From Actinernus sp. WN-2022 (taxonomy: Eukaryota > Cnidaria > Anthozoa > Actiniaria > Actinernidae), in NCBI GenBank assembly GCA_030867875.1, contig JAOWCC010000237.1, forward strand, positions 7,809,713-7,873,712: a stretch of 64,000 nucleotides of DNA. The letters are read 5' to 3'. Under the pieces are notes generated by a model. The model was not told the origin of the DNA. It saw nothing but the letters and a program-made list of their open reading frames with translations, and did not search any database. Every line of letters starts with the position of its first letter. The first letter of the stretch is position 1. Shown one piece after another: positions 33,040 through 43,259 of this stretch. The position numbers and the translations under genes were made by a program.

Positions 33040-33740
33040 TTAAATATGATAATTGCCTGGTAGCGGTGGAGCTAATCTGGCAATTACATTGTCAGCGGTC
33101 GTGAAAGTACTGAGGTTACGGTGCAATAAGTGGATAATAAGTATTATAGTGCATGGTGAAGTGCAATGTTCAATGTTCAATGACTAATAACCAGAGTGCA
33201 AATGGTGGCAAAAGGATAAAAATAGCCATAATAATAATAATAATTCATAAGCTGGTAAACAACAGCATGAGCTTACATATAAAGCGATAATGACTGCCGC
33301 CACACAGGCTTCTCCAGTGACGGTGCAGCTATCAATCGATAATGGGCTCCGATGACAACAGCTACGCCGCCACCACAGCCAATATTAATTGGTTGAGATT
33401 ACACATACATGGATATGCCAGTTTGGAAGCTATTCAAAGATGTAGCATTAACAATATTGTGTGGTAAGGAATTCCATGGTGGAATCGATTTGACAAAAAA
33501 CGAGTACTTGAATGCATTTATAGTAGCGAGCGGGTGCACGAACTTATATTCGTGCATAGCTCTTGTGCGAGTGTAAGTGCTAAGTTGAATATCGTAGGGA
33601 AAGGTGATGTTCACTAGGCCGTAATTAATCTTGTAGAACATAGTAAGGTCTGCAATATTTCTGCACGACTGAAGCGATTGCCAGCTAAGCTCGTTTAGCA
33701 TTGATGATACACTGCTGGTGCGAGCTTGTTTCTGGACCAC
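33040..33740 (-). mobile_element. 5'-truncated LINE, C-terminal end of ORF2
   Basis: The minus-strand frame 33399-33740 encodes the usual end of a CR1/L2-type LINE ORF2: SVSSMLNELSWQSLQSCRN, then FYKINYGLVNI, and FFVKSIPPWNSLPHNIVNA. The 3' UTR runs left to about 33040 and includes an ATAATAATAATAATT run. Truncation at about 33735 joins LINE sequence to an unrelated frame, as expected from incomplete reverse transcription. Confidence 0.75.
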
Positions 33741-33810
33741 TACTATCTTCGAAATCAGAGTTATTTGGTGAGTTATTCACTGTGTTGAGTTGAGCAGCCG
33801 CCATTATAAA
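33741..33810 (-). other. Possible first-exon remnant (MAAAQLNTVNNS)
   Basis: An ATG at about 33806-33808 on the minus strand opens MAAAQLNTVNNSPNNSDFED and then enters the LINE. The preceding CCATTATAAAAACG on the plus strand gives a plausible start context. It could be a real first exon cut by the LINE insertion; the support is weak. Confidence 0.25.
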
Positions 33811-34079
33811 AACGTGTTTTCGTGAGTCAAGGAGATTATGGAATGCCAGCCGAGCGCAATATAAAAAGTTCCTTTCCATTACATACAATGACCCGAAACA
33901 CGTTCGATTGGCTCCGCAATACATATATTTAGTATCAGATATCTCCAGTATTTTTTGCACTCGGTAAATTCCGAAAACCATGGTGTGTATATAACCACAA
34001 CTAGTAATCTGAGGAGAGAAACGATTTATCTGCATGGGTCGCAAAATTGTTTATCATCACTGGTATCACCATTACGGGT

Positions 34080-35225
34080 TAATCAATATCCAGTTTCTCG
34101 TTCAAGGGGTCAACAGCAGCAGCGTAACTTTCAACGCTTGTTCTGCTGAACTACACTGTTGGTGAGCTTCTTGTTTAGTTGCGAAACTGTTAGGGGATTT
34201 TCCCACTTTTTTGATGCCAATAGAGAGTACACTGCAAATGATAAGTGAAAAACACAGAACATGTTAATTATTTGCACTCATTGTTTTGTTAAGGCTGTCA
34301 GTAAAATATTATATTATGCTAGAACGTAAACTGTAAAAAAAGTACACGTGTGGCATACTTTCTATTGCGTTACCCACTTTTTGGTTAAGTGGCTTCTTGG
34401 TGCTGGTTGATTGTCCACCACGGAGATCTGTCTGGATACAGCCAGAGTCGCTTGGTCAAAGAAGTGCTGAATGTGCTTGAGAAACAGAATTCCTGGATCT
34501 TTGTTGCACTCAGAGAGGGTTGTTCCAAGTGCGATTCCAGAAATCATAATGCCTGCCTCCGGACTGAGTTCTACCATGCCAAACGTAAAGATAAAACAAA
34601 TTAAAAGTATTACGAAACATATCAGACGTGTATTGCACTTTAAAACTGAAAAAACTCACAACGTTTCGAGGTAAACAAATCAGCATCAAAGTGCATTCAT
34701 AATGGTAGTCAATTCCTTTGAAGCGGCCAGTGGCTTGGGAGAACTCGAACTGTCCACCCTAGAGAGGAAACCACCTATAAGAGTTATAGATGATGGAGTG
34801 CGACAAGAAAACTACTCTTACTACGATTTACTGGCCAATAATATACCTGTATATTAATTAGCTGATTAATTATTGTAATAGTTAATAGTTTTTATTGTAA
34901 ATTAGATTGGTGACACGGCCTACTTGTAAACCATTTATATGAATGCAGCTATCGTGGATAAATAAAGATTGATTGATTGAGGTACTAATGCCACTTTTTT
35001 TCTTTTCCTCTCCATGCAAAGGAGAGCAGGGTTCCCAACCACTGTGTTTGGAAGCCCCGCAGAACCATTAATTAAAACTAGTCAAACTATTAATTGATGA
35101 GTTTATGCCATGCAAAGCTACTGGAACACGGATGTTTAATAAATCCTGTAACTTTAGATCTTACCTGGGCTTTTGTCATAGCTTGAAGTAGTCCCTGGAT
35201 GAAGGTAATGGCAGAGGGAAATGAT
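34080..35225 (-). pseudogene. Unassigned multi-exon gene remnant
   Basis: Three minus-strand blocks have good splice borders and protein-like sequence. About 35165-35223 reads FPSAITFIQGLLQAMTKAQ and then GTAAGA. 34660-34758 (33 codons, phase 0) reads GGQFEFSQATGRFKGIDYHY and then CTLMLICLPRNV. 34374-34570 reads ELSPEAGIMISGIALGTTLS, then FLKHIQHFFDQATLAVSRQI, with a GTAACG donor. A fourth possible block lies at about 34080-34232. The first two join in phase, while the phase into the third does not fit, so an indel or missed exon is likely. I do not recognise the family. A LINE tail lies between the first and second blocks. Confidence 0.45.
34780..34981 (+). mobile_element. LINE 3' tail with GATT repeats
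   Basis: A plus-strand LINE end: a short coding end (IDDGVRQENYSYYDLLANN, then a stop at about 34855), a 3' UTR with AATAAA, and the terminal GATTGATTGATTGA tract that marks CR1/L2-type insertions. The rest of the element is absent. Confidence 0.65.
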
Positions 35226-35754
35226 CTTTAGTAGAATAGATTCATCAGCCTCAGCAAGTCTTTTTCCTCAAATAGTATGTCATAATTATTTATACATCGC
35301 TCGACTAGGCAAGTCCGTTCATATTCTGGCTTACGGGCGGTAGCTACAAAGAGCACTGAATGGTGGCTAAATCGGGTCCATCTTTTCTAATGCAAATTCC
35401 GCTCGTCCTAACCTGAGTAAATCAGACGGCTCTTTCCACTTCTAGATGTGCGAGAATATGAAACTTGTCTATTCACGTTCATTCTCCAACAGAAACTCAA
35501 CAATTACCGGTGCTATTTAAGCAACGGAAGCATGATAGTGGAAGCAATATCACAAAATCGACAGTCCAAAACCTAAAGCATTATTTTGAAGCCTACAGTA
35601 TTCCCAAAAACAAAATTTAAATTTCCTTTGAAGATGGTTGTGATAATGATAGCGATAACCATCTACTTTAATTAGTGTGAAAACGAGTAGTGCATTCCAG
35701 GTTTTAGGTACTCTATGGGAATATGAAAATTTTAAAACATTCGTTCTTGAGTAT
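34982..35754. other. Mostly unassigned DNA left of the LINE
   Basis: Apart from the exon-like block at 35165-35223 no gene is seen. Composition is AT-rich and no terminal repeats were noted. Confidence 0.4.
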
Positions 35755-38700
35755 ACAATACAATAAACTTTATTTTCTTCGAATTTAAGGTAGCAAATTA
35801 CAAGATGCTAATATCTCCGAAATCCAATAAAATAACTAAAATAAATATAAAATAAAATAGAGATACATTTACTCCTGTATATATACATTTGGATATATTA
35901 ACTACAAAATATAAATTTAAGTTGTAAATTCAATGAAATGATTACTAAAGAAATAAGATATACAATGTGTGGAATCATAGTAATAATAAATGAAGCTATA
36001 GTATGCTGAATAAAGGTCTAGTATATAACGCTATATACATGATGTAGTGATAAATATAAAATTAAAGGTAATATATAATTAATCTGATCTACAGAAGGAA
36101 CAACAGTCATTGGTAAAGTTAATTTTAGAAATAGCTGTTTTAAAGGTTTTTATACTTGGAGAGGATCTGATAGAGTCACTTAAGGAGTTCCAAAGTTTGC
36201 TGCCATTATAATGAAAGGAATGTAGTCCATGTTTGGTAGTTTGTACTCTTGGTATATCAACAGAAAGATGACCACGGAGATTACAGGTTAATGAACGTTT
36301 AGTTATGAGGTCTGTGATATAGCTGGGAGCAATTCCATGTATGGATTTATATACTAAAGTTAAAGTGTCATGAATTCTTCTGTTATGGAGGGTAGGGTGA
36401 TTTAGCTGTTGGAGTAAGTGATCATATGTGCTAGTAAAGTCATTGAAAACAAAGCGTAAACTCCTTTCATTAAGCTTTTCTAGTTTAGTAGAATTCCGCT
36501 TACCACAATGATTCCAGACCACAGAACAGTAGTTAAGTTGTGGAAGAAGATAAGCATTATATAGTTTGATCTTGGTATTGGTATCAATTAATTTCTTGTG
36601 CCGTTTGATGACCTGAAGTTGACTACTAACTTTGCGCACAGTATCAGCCACGTGATTGTTAAAATTAAGGTCATTATCAATGGTAACTCCTAATAGTTTA
36701 AAGCTATCAACCGTGGTGATCGCTCGATTATCTATGCGATAAAGTGGGTTTTCAGTGGTGTTACCCAGTGACATGGTTAAGCACTTGTCAGAATTTATCT
36801 TGAGACCGTTACAGCTAAACCATTGGGAAACAGTTTGAAGGTCAGTATTTAAATTATGATAAATTAGAGCAGGATCTTTGCCAGTTGCAAAAAGCTGTGT
36901 ATCATCAGCATAAGCACTTATTTTAGAATCTAATGTAGTAATGAGAAGGTCATTAAGAAAAATATTAAAAAGGAGAGGACCGAACACTGAACCTTGTGGA
37001 ATGCCTCTATAGAGTAAATTCCAATTAGAAAATTGATCACCGATCTTGATTCTTTGGTAGCGGTCTGTTAAGTAGCTACGAATGAATAAAAGACTAAAGT
37101 TCGAAACACCATATGCTTTGAGTTTGGCTAGCAATAATTCATGAGGGATACTGTCAAAAGCTTTGGATAGATCTATCCCAATAATTGATGCAAATTCTTT
37201 CTTATCAAGAGCTGATCTAAATTCTTCAAGTATGTGCACTAAGGTGGTCTCGCAACTGTAGTATTTACGATAAGCAGATAAAAAACTAGATAATTTGTCT
37301 GTGAAGAAATTGTTAAGCTGCGTGGTAAGAATACGTTCAAATATATTATTAAAAGCTGGTAAAACAGTAATAGGTCTGTAGTTAGATTTAGAATATTCAG
37401 TGCCTTTCTTAAATACAGGTGTAATCTGTCCATATTTCCAGGACTTAGGAAAGCAATTGGAAGAAATAGAAAAATTAAATAAATTGCAAAGAGGTATGGC
37501 AATGATACTGATGCTATCCTTAATGAGACGTACAGGGATGTTGTCATAACCCATAGTTTTAGATGTTGATAAAGATCGGACGACGTCAGATATTGTGTTA
37601 GGTTGAACTGGCTCAAAACTAAATTCCTTGGACTTGCTATTGGACATAAAATCTCTGATATTATGTATACTAGGGTGGTTAGAGTAATTTATACCATACT
37701 GGTTAGTATCCGGTACAGGAAAATCTCTGACAATATCAATAAAATAATCATTAAAAATATTAGCTATATGCTGCTTATCAGTGATAAATTCATTGTTCTC
37801 CTGTAGTACAATGTCATTTACTTGCCCTCGTTTCGATTTGAAGAGAGAGCCAAATACCTTCCAGAAGTCCTTGGGTTTAGATGCAATATTTTCAGCTTTG
37901 TGATGGTAGTAATTTGTTATGGCTTTCCTCCTCATAGATGTGCAAATATTTCTTTGTGTTTTGTAGGCATCCCAATTAGCAGCAGTAGGTTCTTTCTTGT
38001 ATTTATTCCATAATCGATTCCTATGTCGTATGGCTCGTCTCCATTCGGGTGTCATGTATGGAACATGGCCACCGCGAACATGGAATTGCTTCACTGGGGC
38101 ATGTTCATCAACAATATCAGTGAAAAGCTTGCCGAAAACCCATGCTTGATCATCAGCATCATCAAATATAGAGGCAATATGGAATGGGATCAGGGCTACA
38201 TCTGAAGTGAAGCGGTCTTTGCTGTAATTTTTGTAGCTTCTACAAGTTATTTTCCTAGATCTTTGGAAAGAGTTGGATTTCCTCATCACAGTATAGATTA
38301 GACGATGATCACTCAAGTGAGGTTCCAGTGTTCCAGATGATAGAAATTTACGCTTGTTATTTGTTAAGATGACATCAATAAGAGTTTTAGAAGATGAAGT
38401 CAAACGAGTAGGTTCATTGATGAGGCACTTCAGATTAAATATTTGACATATGTCCAGGAGATCTCTGCCTTCCTTACCATTTTTGTCAGGATTTAGAATG
38501 TCACAATTTAGGTCACCCAGTACCAGTATTTCTTCACATAAGGAGGATGCTTCTTCAAATAGTTTGGATAGTTCATCATTCCATATGGATTTCTTGATAC
38601 TTGGTGGTCTATACACTGCAACAATCAATAGCCATTTCTTTCCTATCTTTAATTTTACCATGAGTGACTCTACTTTTGATGTTTGGGATGTGTTGGCGAT

Positions 38701-39600
38701 ATGGTGGAAAATGAGATCTGTTCTCCAATATATAATGATACCGCCACCATGTATTGATCTGTCTCGCCTTAGAAATCTGAAACCATCAACAGCAAACTGA
38801 GTATCTGGAAATGTGGCATCGAGCTTGGTTTCGGTAAGGACAAGAACATCAAAGTTTCCTCTCAGGAGCCAAATCTTGATTTCGTGGAACTTGAAACCGG
38901 CAATGCTATTAATGTTTAGGTGGGCGAACTTGAATTTAGACAGATGATTTTGTAAAGGTGTAAAGCAATCAGAGAGTTCTGTCGAGTCGTTATCAGATGT
39001 GGTCGTAGAATTGAAGCTTGAATCAATATTGCTGACGTTACTAAACGGCAATGAATGCAGGTCAGATATGCAGGGAGGACAGGTCCATGCGAAATTATCT
39101 TGTGTTTGAAGCAGTTTGTAGTCGTGTGGTTTGACTCCTCCACATTTTATGTGACACCAAAGACAACAGAGATCACAGTTAATGGCGCGATGGTTTTTGG
39201 CTACTGTTCGTTGACATACCGAGCAGTGTATTGTACTGTTTCTCACTGATGCTGGGCCAGGATTTGGGTTGACGTCTCCACTTGTGGCAAGTCTTGTTAG
39301 TTGGTGACTGGCGATGGAGTTAGAGTAGAAAGGAGTTCGTGAAGAGAGGAACTTTTTCCCGCGATGTTGAAGATGAAGATGGCGTCCCCAAACACGTGGT
39401 AGCGACACTTGACATTGGGTGTAAATATCTTGATAGGATGAGTTGATTTGAGCATTTAGACCATCAGATGGTATTCCTGTCGTATTATATGGGAGATGTG
39501 TGGCATTTGTGCGGTAAAATGATGTGTTATTGAGGTGAAAAGAGATGAAAATGTAGATAAAAAAGGCGGAGCAAGTTTTCACACGTCTACACGCCATGAC
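35755..39600 (-). mobile_element. Nearly full-length CR1/L2-like LINE
   Basis: The element runs right to left. Its single long frame is 36079-39597, followed by an AT-rich 3' UTR to about 35755, where the flipped end reads AATAAAGTTTATTGTATTGT, containing a polyadenylation signal and a simple terminal repeat. The right edge lies near the start codon at 39595-39597, so the 5' UTR is short or missing. No target duplication could be fixed by eye. All catalytic motifs seen are intact, so the copy is recent and may be active. Confidence 0.85.
36079..39597 (-). CDS. LINE polyprotein: 2A-like, PHD-like finger, EEP endonuclease, reverse transcriptase
   Basis: The frame has 1172 codons. Residues 1-24 are hydrophobic after a basic start. 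SGDVNPNPGP at about 106-115 is a 2A-like ribosome-skipping motif of the kind reported in some metazoan non-LTR elements. Residues 125-176 hold a Cys/His cluster (CSVC, CDLCCLWCHIKC, WTCPPC) like a PHD finger. The EEP endonuclease follows with HLNINS (226-231), TETKLD (255-260), GDLNCD (361-366) and SDH (429-431), the expected metal- and phosphate-binding residues. The reverse transcriptase occupies about 720-960 with IDLSKAFD (808-815), GIPQGSVFGPLLF (865-877) and YADD (896-899). The end carries the usual LINE C-terminal helices (LWNSLSDSIRSS). The protein would copy its RNA at a nicked target site. Length and motifs fit the CR1/L2 group; the precise clade is not determined. ATG is at 39595-39597. 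Confidence 0.9.
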   Translation of the reverse strand: MACRRVKTCSAFFIYIFISFHLNNTSFYRTNATHLPYNTTGIPSDGLNAQINSSYQDIYTQCQVSLPRVWGRHLHLQHRGKKFLSSRTPFYSNSIASHQLTRLATSGDVNPNPGPASVRNSTIHCSVCQRTVAKNHRAINCDLCCLWCHIKCGGVKPHDYKLLQTQDNFAWTCPPCISDLHSLPFSNVSNIDSSFNSTTTSDNDSTELSDCFTPLQNHLSKFKFAHLNINSIAGFKFHEIKIWLLRGNFDVLVLTETKLDATFPDTQFAVDGFRFLRRDRSIHGGGIIIYWRTDLIFHHIANTSQTSKVESLMVKLKIGKKWLLIVAVYRPPSIKKSIWNDELSKLFEEASSLCEEILVLGDLNCDILNPDKNGKEGRDLLDICQIFNLKCLINEPTRLTSSSKTLIDVILTNNKRKFLSSGTLEPHLSDHRLIYTVMRKSNSFQRSRKITCRSYKNYSKDRFTSDVALIPFHIASIFDDADDQAWVFGKLFTDIVDEHAPVKQFHVRGGHVPYMTPEWRRAIRHRNRLWNKYKKEPTAANWDAYKTQRNICTSMRRKAITNYYHHKAENIASKPKDFWKVFGSLFKSKRGQVNDIVLQENNEFITDKQHIANIFNDYFIDIVRDFPVPDTNQYGINYSNHPSIHNIRDFMSNSKSKEFSFEPVQPNTISDVVRSLSTSKTMGYDNIPVRLIKDSISIIAIPLCNLFNFSISSNCFPKSWKYGQITPVFKKGTEYSKSNYRPITVLPAFNNIFERILTTQLNNFFTDKLSSFLSAYRKYYSCETTLVHILEEFRSALDKKEFASIIGIDLSKAFDSIPHELLLAKLKAYGVSNFSLLFIRSYLTDRYQRIKIGDQFSNWNLLYRGIPQGSVFGPLLFNIFLNDLLITTLDSKISAYADDTQLFATGKDPALIYHNLNTDLQTVSQWFSCNGLKINSDKCLTMSLGNTTENPLYRIDNRAITTVDSFKLLGVTIDNDLNFNNHVADTVRKVSSQLQVIKRHKKLIDTNTKIKLYNAYLLPQLNYCSVVWNHCGKRNSTKLEKLNERSLRFVFNDFTSTYDHLLQQLNHPTLHNRRIHDTLTLVYKSIHGIAPSYITDLITKRSLTCNLRGHLSVDIPRVQTTKHGLHSFHYNGSKLWNSLSDSIRSSPSIKTFKTAISKINFTNDCCSFCRSD

Positions 39601-39639
39601 GACCGCTGACCGTATGTGATCTTAAATGAGTAAACTATA

Positions 39640-40064
39640 TGTCTGAGATTGTTGTGGAATTTCCTACAGTTTTCAGGTATTCTGTCAAGTTATGGTCGCA
39701 TTGACCTAACATTCAATCAATGAAGGTCCTCCTTGAGGCTAAGAAAGTAAGTTCAGGTCATGCAGGCTTCCATTATAAGATTTGTTCTTGATGATAAGTC
39801 TAGTAGCTCTTTGTTGGACTCTTTCAATCAAGTCTTTCAAGAATTTTTGGTGAGGTGACCCCAGACTTCACACGCATATTCAATATGAGGCATGATCAGG
39901 TGTATGTATAGTTTCAGTATAACTTTAGGTTGGGTGCAATTGCCGCAGGTCCTCTTGATTAATCGTAATACCTTCAGGTTGTTTGCAATGTTTACCGTGT
40001 CTAAGATATGATTGTGCCAGGATAGTTTGTGGTTTATTAATACTCCCAAATCAAAATATTTCAA
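39640..40064 (-). mobile_element. LINE ORF2 fragment
   Basis: The minus-strand frame 39837-40064 reads YFDLGVLINHKLSWHNHILD and then LILKLYIHLIMPHIEYACEVW-like sequence, the segment downstream of the RT palm in LINE and similar RTs. A frameshifted continuation (ESNKELLDLSSRTNL) lies to the left. It is a separate, older and 5'-truncated copy next to the full-length LINE. Confidence 0.65.
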
Positions 40065-40360
40065 TGTATGTTGTACCTAGCTTGTAATATGAAAATTATA
40101 CTAGATAAACAATGAATAAAATAAATTAAATTACGTTTAAATAAAATGAAGAAAAAAAAAACCAATTAGAGTAACTGAAGTACTAATGATACAATAACGC
40201 ACGACCAAAGACCGTAATATCATCTGCACAACTCTTTATTAAGGTATAATCGTTTAACCATTTTCTATATAGCTTCCACTCCTACTGTCTTATTATCCTC
40301 ACTGGAATGGCGGGTTTTGTCCCCATCTGCCCCTCTCTATGGGGGGCACAAAAGCCATGC

Positions 40361-40837
40361 CTAGATATCTTCTGGACGTGCCGAACATCTGCTCTGGTAG
40401 TGCCCAATGCTGTTACAATAGTAACACCGGACCGTAGCATGATTCCTGCATCCACGATATTACCTAGTAGATGCGGCCAAAGGTTTTGATGAAGTAGGTC
40501 TAAAAGACTTATCCACTTTACCCATCACCTCGAGGACTTTTTCATGCCCCTTATTACCCAAGAGGATCTGGAGGTATTTCTTAAACTGATCATCACTTAC
40601 TGAGGTGTTCTCGTGAACGGCCTGGAATACAGCCAAGTATAAGCTCGCCTTTGGATGCTTCGTTTCCAAGGCAACAAACTTGAGGTATATCAAAGAATCC
40701 AACGCTTGATCCTTGCTAAACAATGGAGTCTTAAAAGCTGTGAGTTGCCTAATTTTCTTAAGAGCCCCATCCACTCTTGCCTGCTGCAACACTTCAAGTT
40801 GTTTGATATGGTGAGCCATGTCCTTCGTTTTATCCAT
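40361..40837 (-). pseudogene. Gag-like ORF with CCHC zinc knuckle, one stop
   Basis: From ATG at 40835-40837 the frame gives a helical, Lys-rich protein (MDKTKDMAHHIKQLEVLQQA, then SKDQALDSLIYLKFVALET). At 40460-40462 it meets TAA, continues in the same frame (YRGCRNHATVR), and forms CYYCNSIGHYQSRC, a standard C-x2-C-x4-H-x4-C zinc knuckle, ending with TAG at 40361. Such a protein would bind and package element RNA. The helical part is compatible with a retrotransposon capsid protein, but I cannot name the clade. The TAA is most simply a CAA-to-TAA change. No pol gene is adjacent. Confidence 0.6.
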
Positions 40838-40870
40838 AGCTGCCTAATCCAAGAAAAAGCGAAAGACTGA

Positions 40871-42030
40871 AAACTAATACAAAAAAGAAGAAGCCAAGTA
40901 TGCCACCAACATTAAGGCATATACAGAAATCCGTTGTTATGCAGATCCTCTAAAGCTAACCCAGAACAATATAGCTAACAAAAACAATAACTATATATAT
41001 CCACATCCGTCGCATTTGACACCTGAGGGCAAATAGAAGTTCTTGATCTAATAAAACATTAACTGAGACTAATTACATGGGTTAAGCTACCATTACGTCA
41101 CAAGAGTACCACTCAACAATGTACATTCTTTTCTACACAAACATCACACAAAATTACGACACCCTATGCTAAAGAGCATAATGATGAACAACTGAACAAT
41201 GACGTAATTATATTTACACAACGTGGACTTGACAACAATGACTACCCGACTAGAGTACCATAACGTTCTATATTCTACGCAAATATTACACAAGGAATTA
41301 CGACACACATTACAGTAAAACTCCTAACAAGTGAACACTATAAACAATCAACTATATGTAACTACATGATACAGGCCTTTATAGTTCACTGACTGTCCTC
41401 CAGACAGATTCCTTTCGCCTCACAAGCATATATTCTTTAGCCGCACAGGCATATTTAATGAACAACAACAACAAATATTTTTTCACTCTTAAAGTTACAA
41501 GTAGTAAATAATAAAGAAATAAAAGACTGAGTAGGAGGACCCGAAAAAAACCACTAAAGCTATCTAGCCGGGACCCCCCTTACACACCACAAAAGACAAA
41601 GAGACATTTGCAATTTGCAAAGAGTTGAAAAGAGTTGAAAAAGGGAGAGGGGAATTTTATAAATTATTTTGCTTGGGTAGGTCTGTATATTATATCTAAT
41701 AGATTAATTAACTAATCATGGCCCAGCATATTGATTTATTAAGTATGATGTGTAATTTTGTTTAAATAAGTGACGCTTATCTGATTTGATTTATTTCCAA
41801 ATTTTAATGCCATTAAAATTTATAAACCTTTTTTTGTAGCACCTTCTTTGCTTGATTGGGATGTGCTCTTAAGAGATGAAGAACTCCATGCAACTCCAGA
41901 CCCATGAAACCACATAGTGAAGAGCCACATATCTTATTAATTCTTCTTTATCTACAATATGGACAATTAGTTTACAATATCCAGCAGAAAAGTCAGTTAT
42001 TGCTTCAAGTTCTTCTAAGTTCCTGATTAT
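40871..42030. other. Region upstream of Gag-like ORF
   Basis: It contains repeated words such as AATTACGACAC, AACAATGACG, TAGAGTACCA and CACACAA at irregular spacing (41090-41330), and a GC-rich CCGGGACCCCCC at about 41570. This could be the 5' UTR or LTR of the element that owns the Gag-like frame. No paired LTR was identified, and no other gene is seen. Confidence 0.35.
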
Positions 42031-42036
42031 GAAGTA

Positions 42037-42841
42037 AGAAAGAAGTTGTCTAAGAAAATATCAAGTCGTATTGGAATACTAAATAGGATTAAATCCTATC
42101 TTCCTAGAGTTGAACGAGTGTTATTCTATAATGCTATGATAAAGCCTCTTCTGCTGTACTGCTGTACTTCATGGACGAGTTGCAAAAAGGACAATGTAAA
42201 TAGGATATTTAGACTGCAGAAGCGCTGCTCCAGAGTTATTTTGGACGCAGAACCACGCCATTCTACGGTAGACCTATTTAATAAGCTTGGATGGCTACCA
42301 TTTTATTTAGAAACTGATATTAAAAGGTGCCTACTAGCATATAAGTGCATAATCGGTGAAACACCGGATTACATTAATAGCATGCTAAGGCTGAACAGCG
42401 AGCAGCACAGTAACACCGCGCTATGTTAGGGAAAGGGAGGCTGGTCCCTCTTTTACAGTCATGGCCTCTAAACTTTAGAATAACTTGCCAATTAATCTAA
42501 GATCCTCTGCATCGACCAATGCCTTTAAAAGAAGTCTGTATAAGCACTTTCGTTCCTTTCAAGTTAAATTTAATCAGCTGGCTACTTTTCAAAATATTCA
42601 GTCTTAATTATGTATTTAGTCTAAGGGTGCTATTAGCTATGCTAAGTCATTAGTTCTAGTAGTTATGTTAATATTTAGTCTCCGATAGTTATGAATTTTA
42701 ATTGTAATATAAGATATTACTACTAGATATTACTTTTAGAATTTTTTAGAATATTTGTATGAGGGCCACGGGGTTATTAGTGCTTTGCACTATTTAGTGT
42801 TACCCTCGATAAATAAAGTTGGATTGATTGATTGATTGATT
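42037..42841 (+). mobile_element. LINE 3' part with GATT tail
   Basis: The plus-strand frame 42046-42429 reads SSRIGILNRIKSYLPRVERV, then YNAMIKPLLLYCCTSW and RLQKRCSRVILDAEP, typical of the region after the RT domain of CR1/L2 LINEs. After frame breaks (FTVMASKL then a stop) the 3' UTR ends with AATAAAGTTGGATTGATTGA, four to five GATT units directly against HECT coding sequence at 42842. Confidence 0.8.
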
Positions 42842-43194
42842 GAACTTCACTTGCGGATGGATGTACTTGGTTCAAATCTCCAAACAAAATGCATTCTGTT
42901 ACACCTTTGGAAAAATATTGAGGACCTGGTGTACCTTGTAGCAATGCCATTGCCACACACTGCCCATAGAGATGGAAAAACCATGTTATGAAGAAAACAT
43001 TTTTTGTCATCTTCTCCTTGCAGTAATTCATTTGATACGATACGATCAACAAGGCAGATGAGCTCACGCCTTGGTTTTCCCTCGTCTATTGCTGATTCTC
43101 CAACAAACTGGAACTTTACATTAACATTCAAGTCTTTGGCTCTTTGCAAACTTGATTTGAAGTCTTTCCATGCACACTTTCTCCTTACTTTCAC
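42842..43194 (-). pseudogene. HECT-domain fragment, G2E3-like
   Basis: Minus-strand sequence reads RRKCAWKDFKSSLQRAKDLN, VKFQFVGESAIDEGKPRREL and EDDKKCFLHN. One frame over it continues YGQCVAMALLQGTPGPQYF, then ECILFGDLNQVHPSASEV. This is the N-lobe of a HECT ubiquitin-ligase domain of the G2/M-phase (G2E3) type that is multicopy in cnidarians. A frame change near 42975-42985 and the LINE tail at 42841 interrupt it. The catalytic C-lobe Cys is absent. Upstream (43180-43220) a 19-bp stretch with TTTCTCCTTACTTTC is duplicated, which is another lesion. Confidence 0.75.
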
Positions 43195-43259
43195 ACTTTC
43201 TCCTTACTTTCACCCTGAGATATTCCTCTTGGCACACGAAACTAAGTAAATAGGAGGCA

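Noticed and set aside
37239..37616. Minus-strand 125-codon frame inside the LINE
   Set aside because: It is an alternate frame within the RT coding region.
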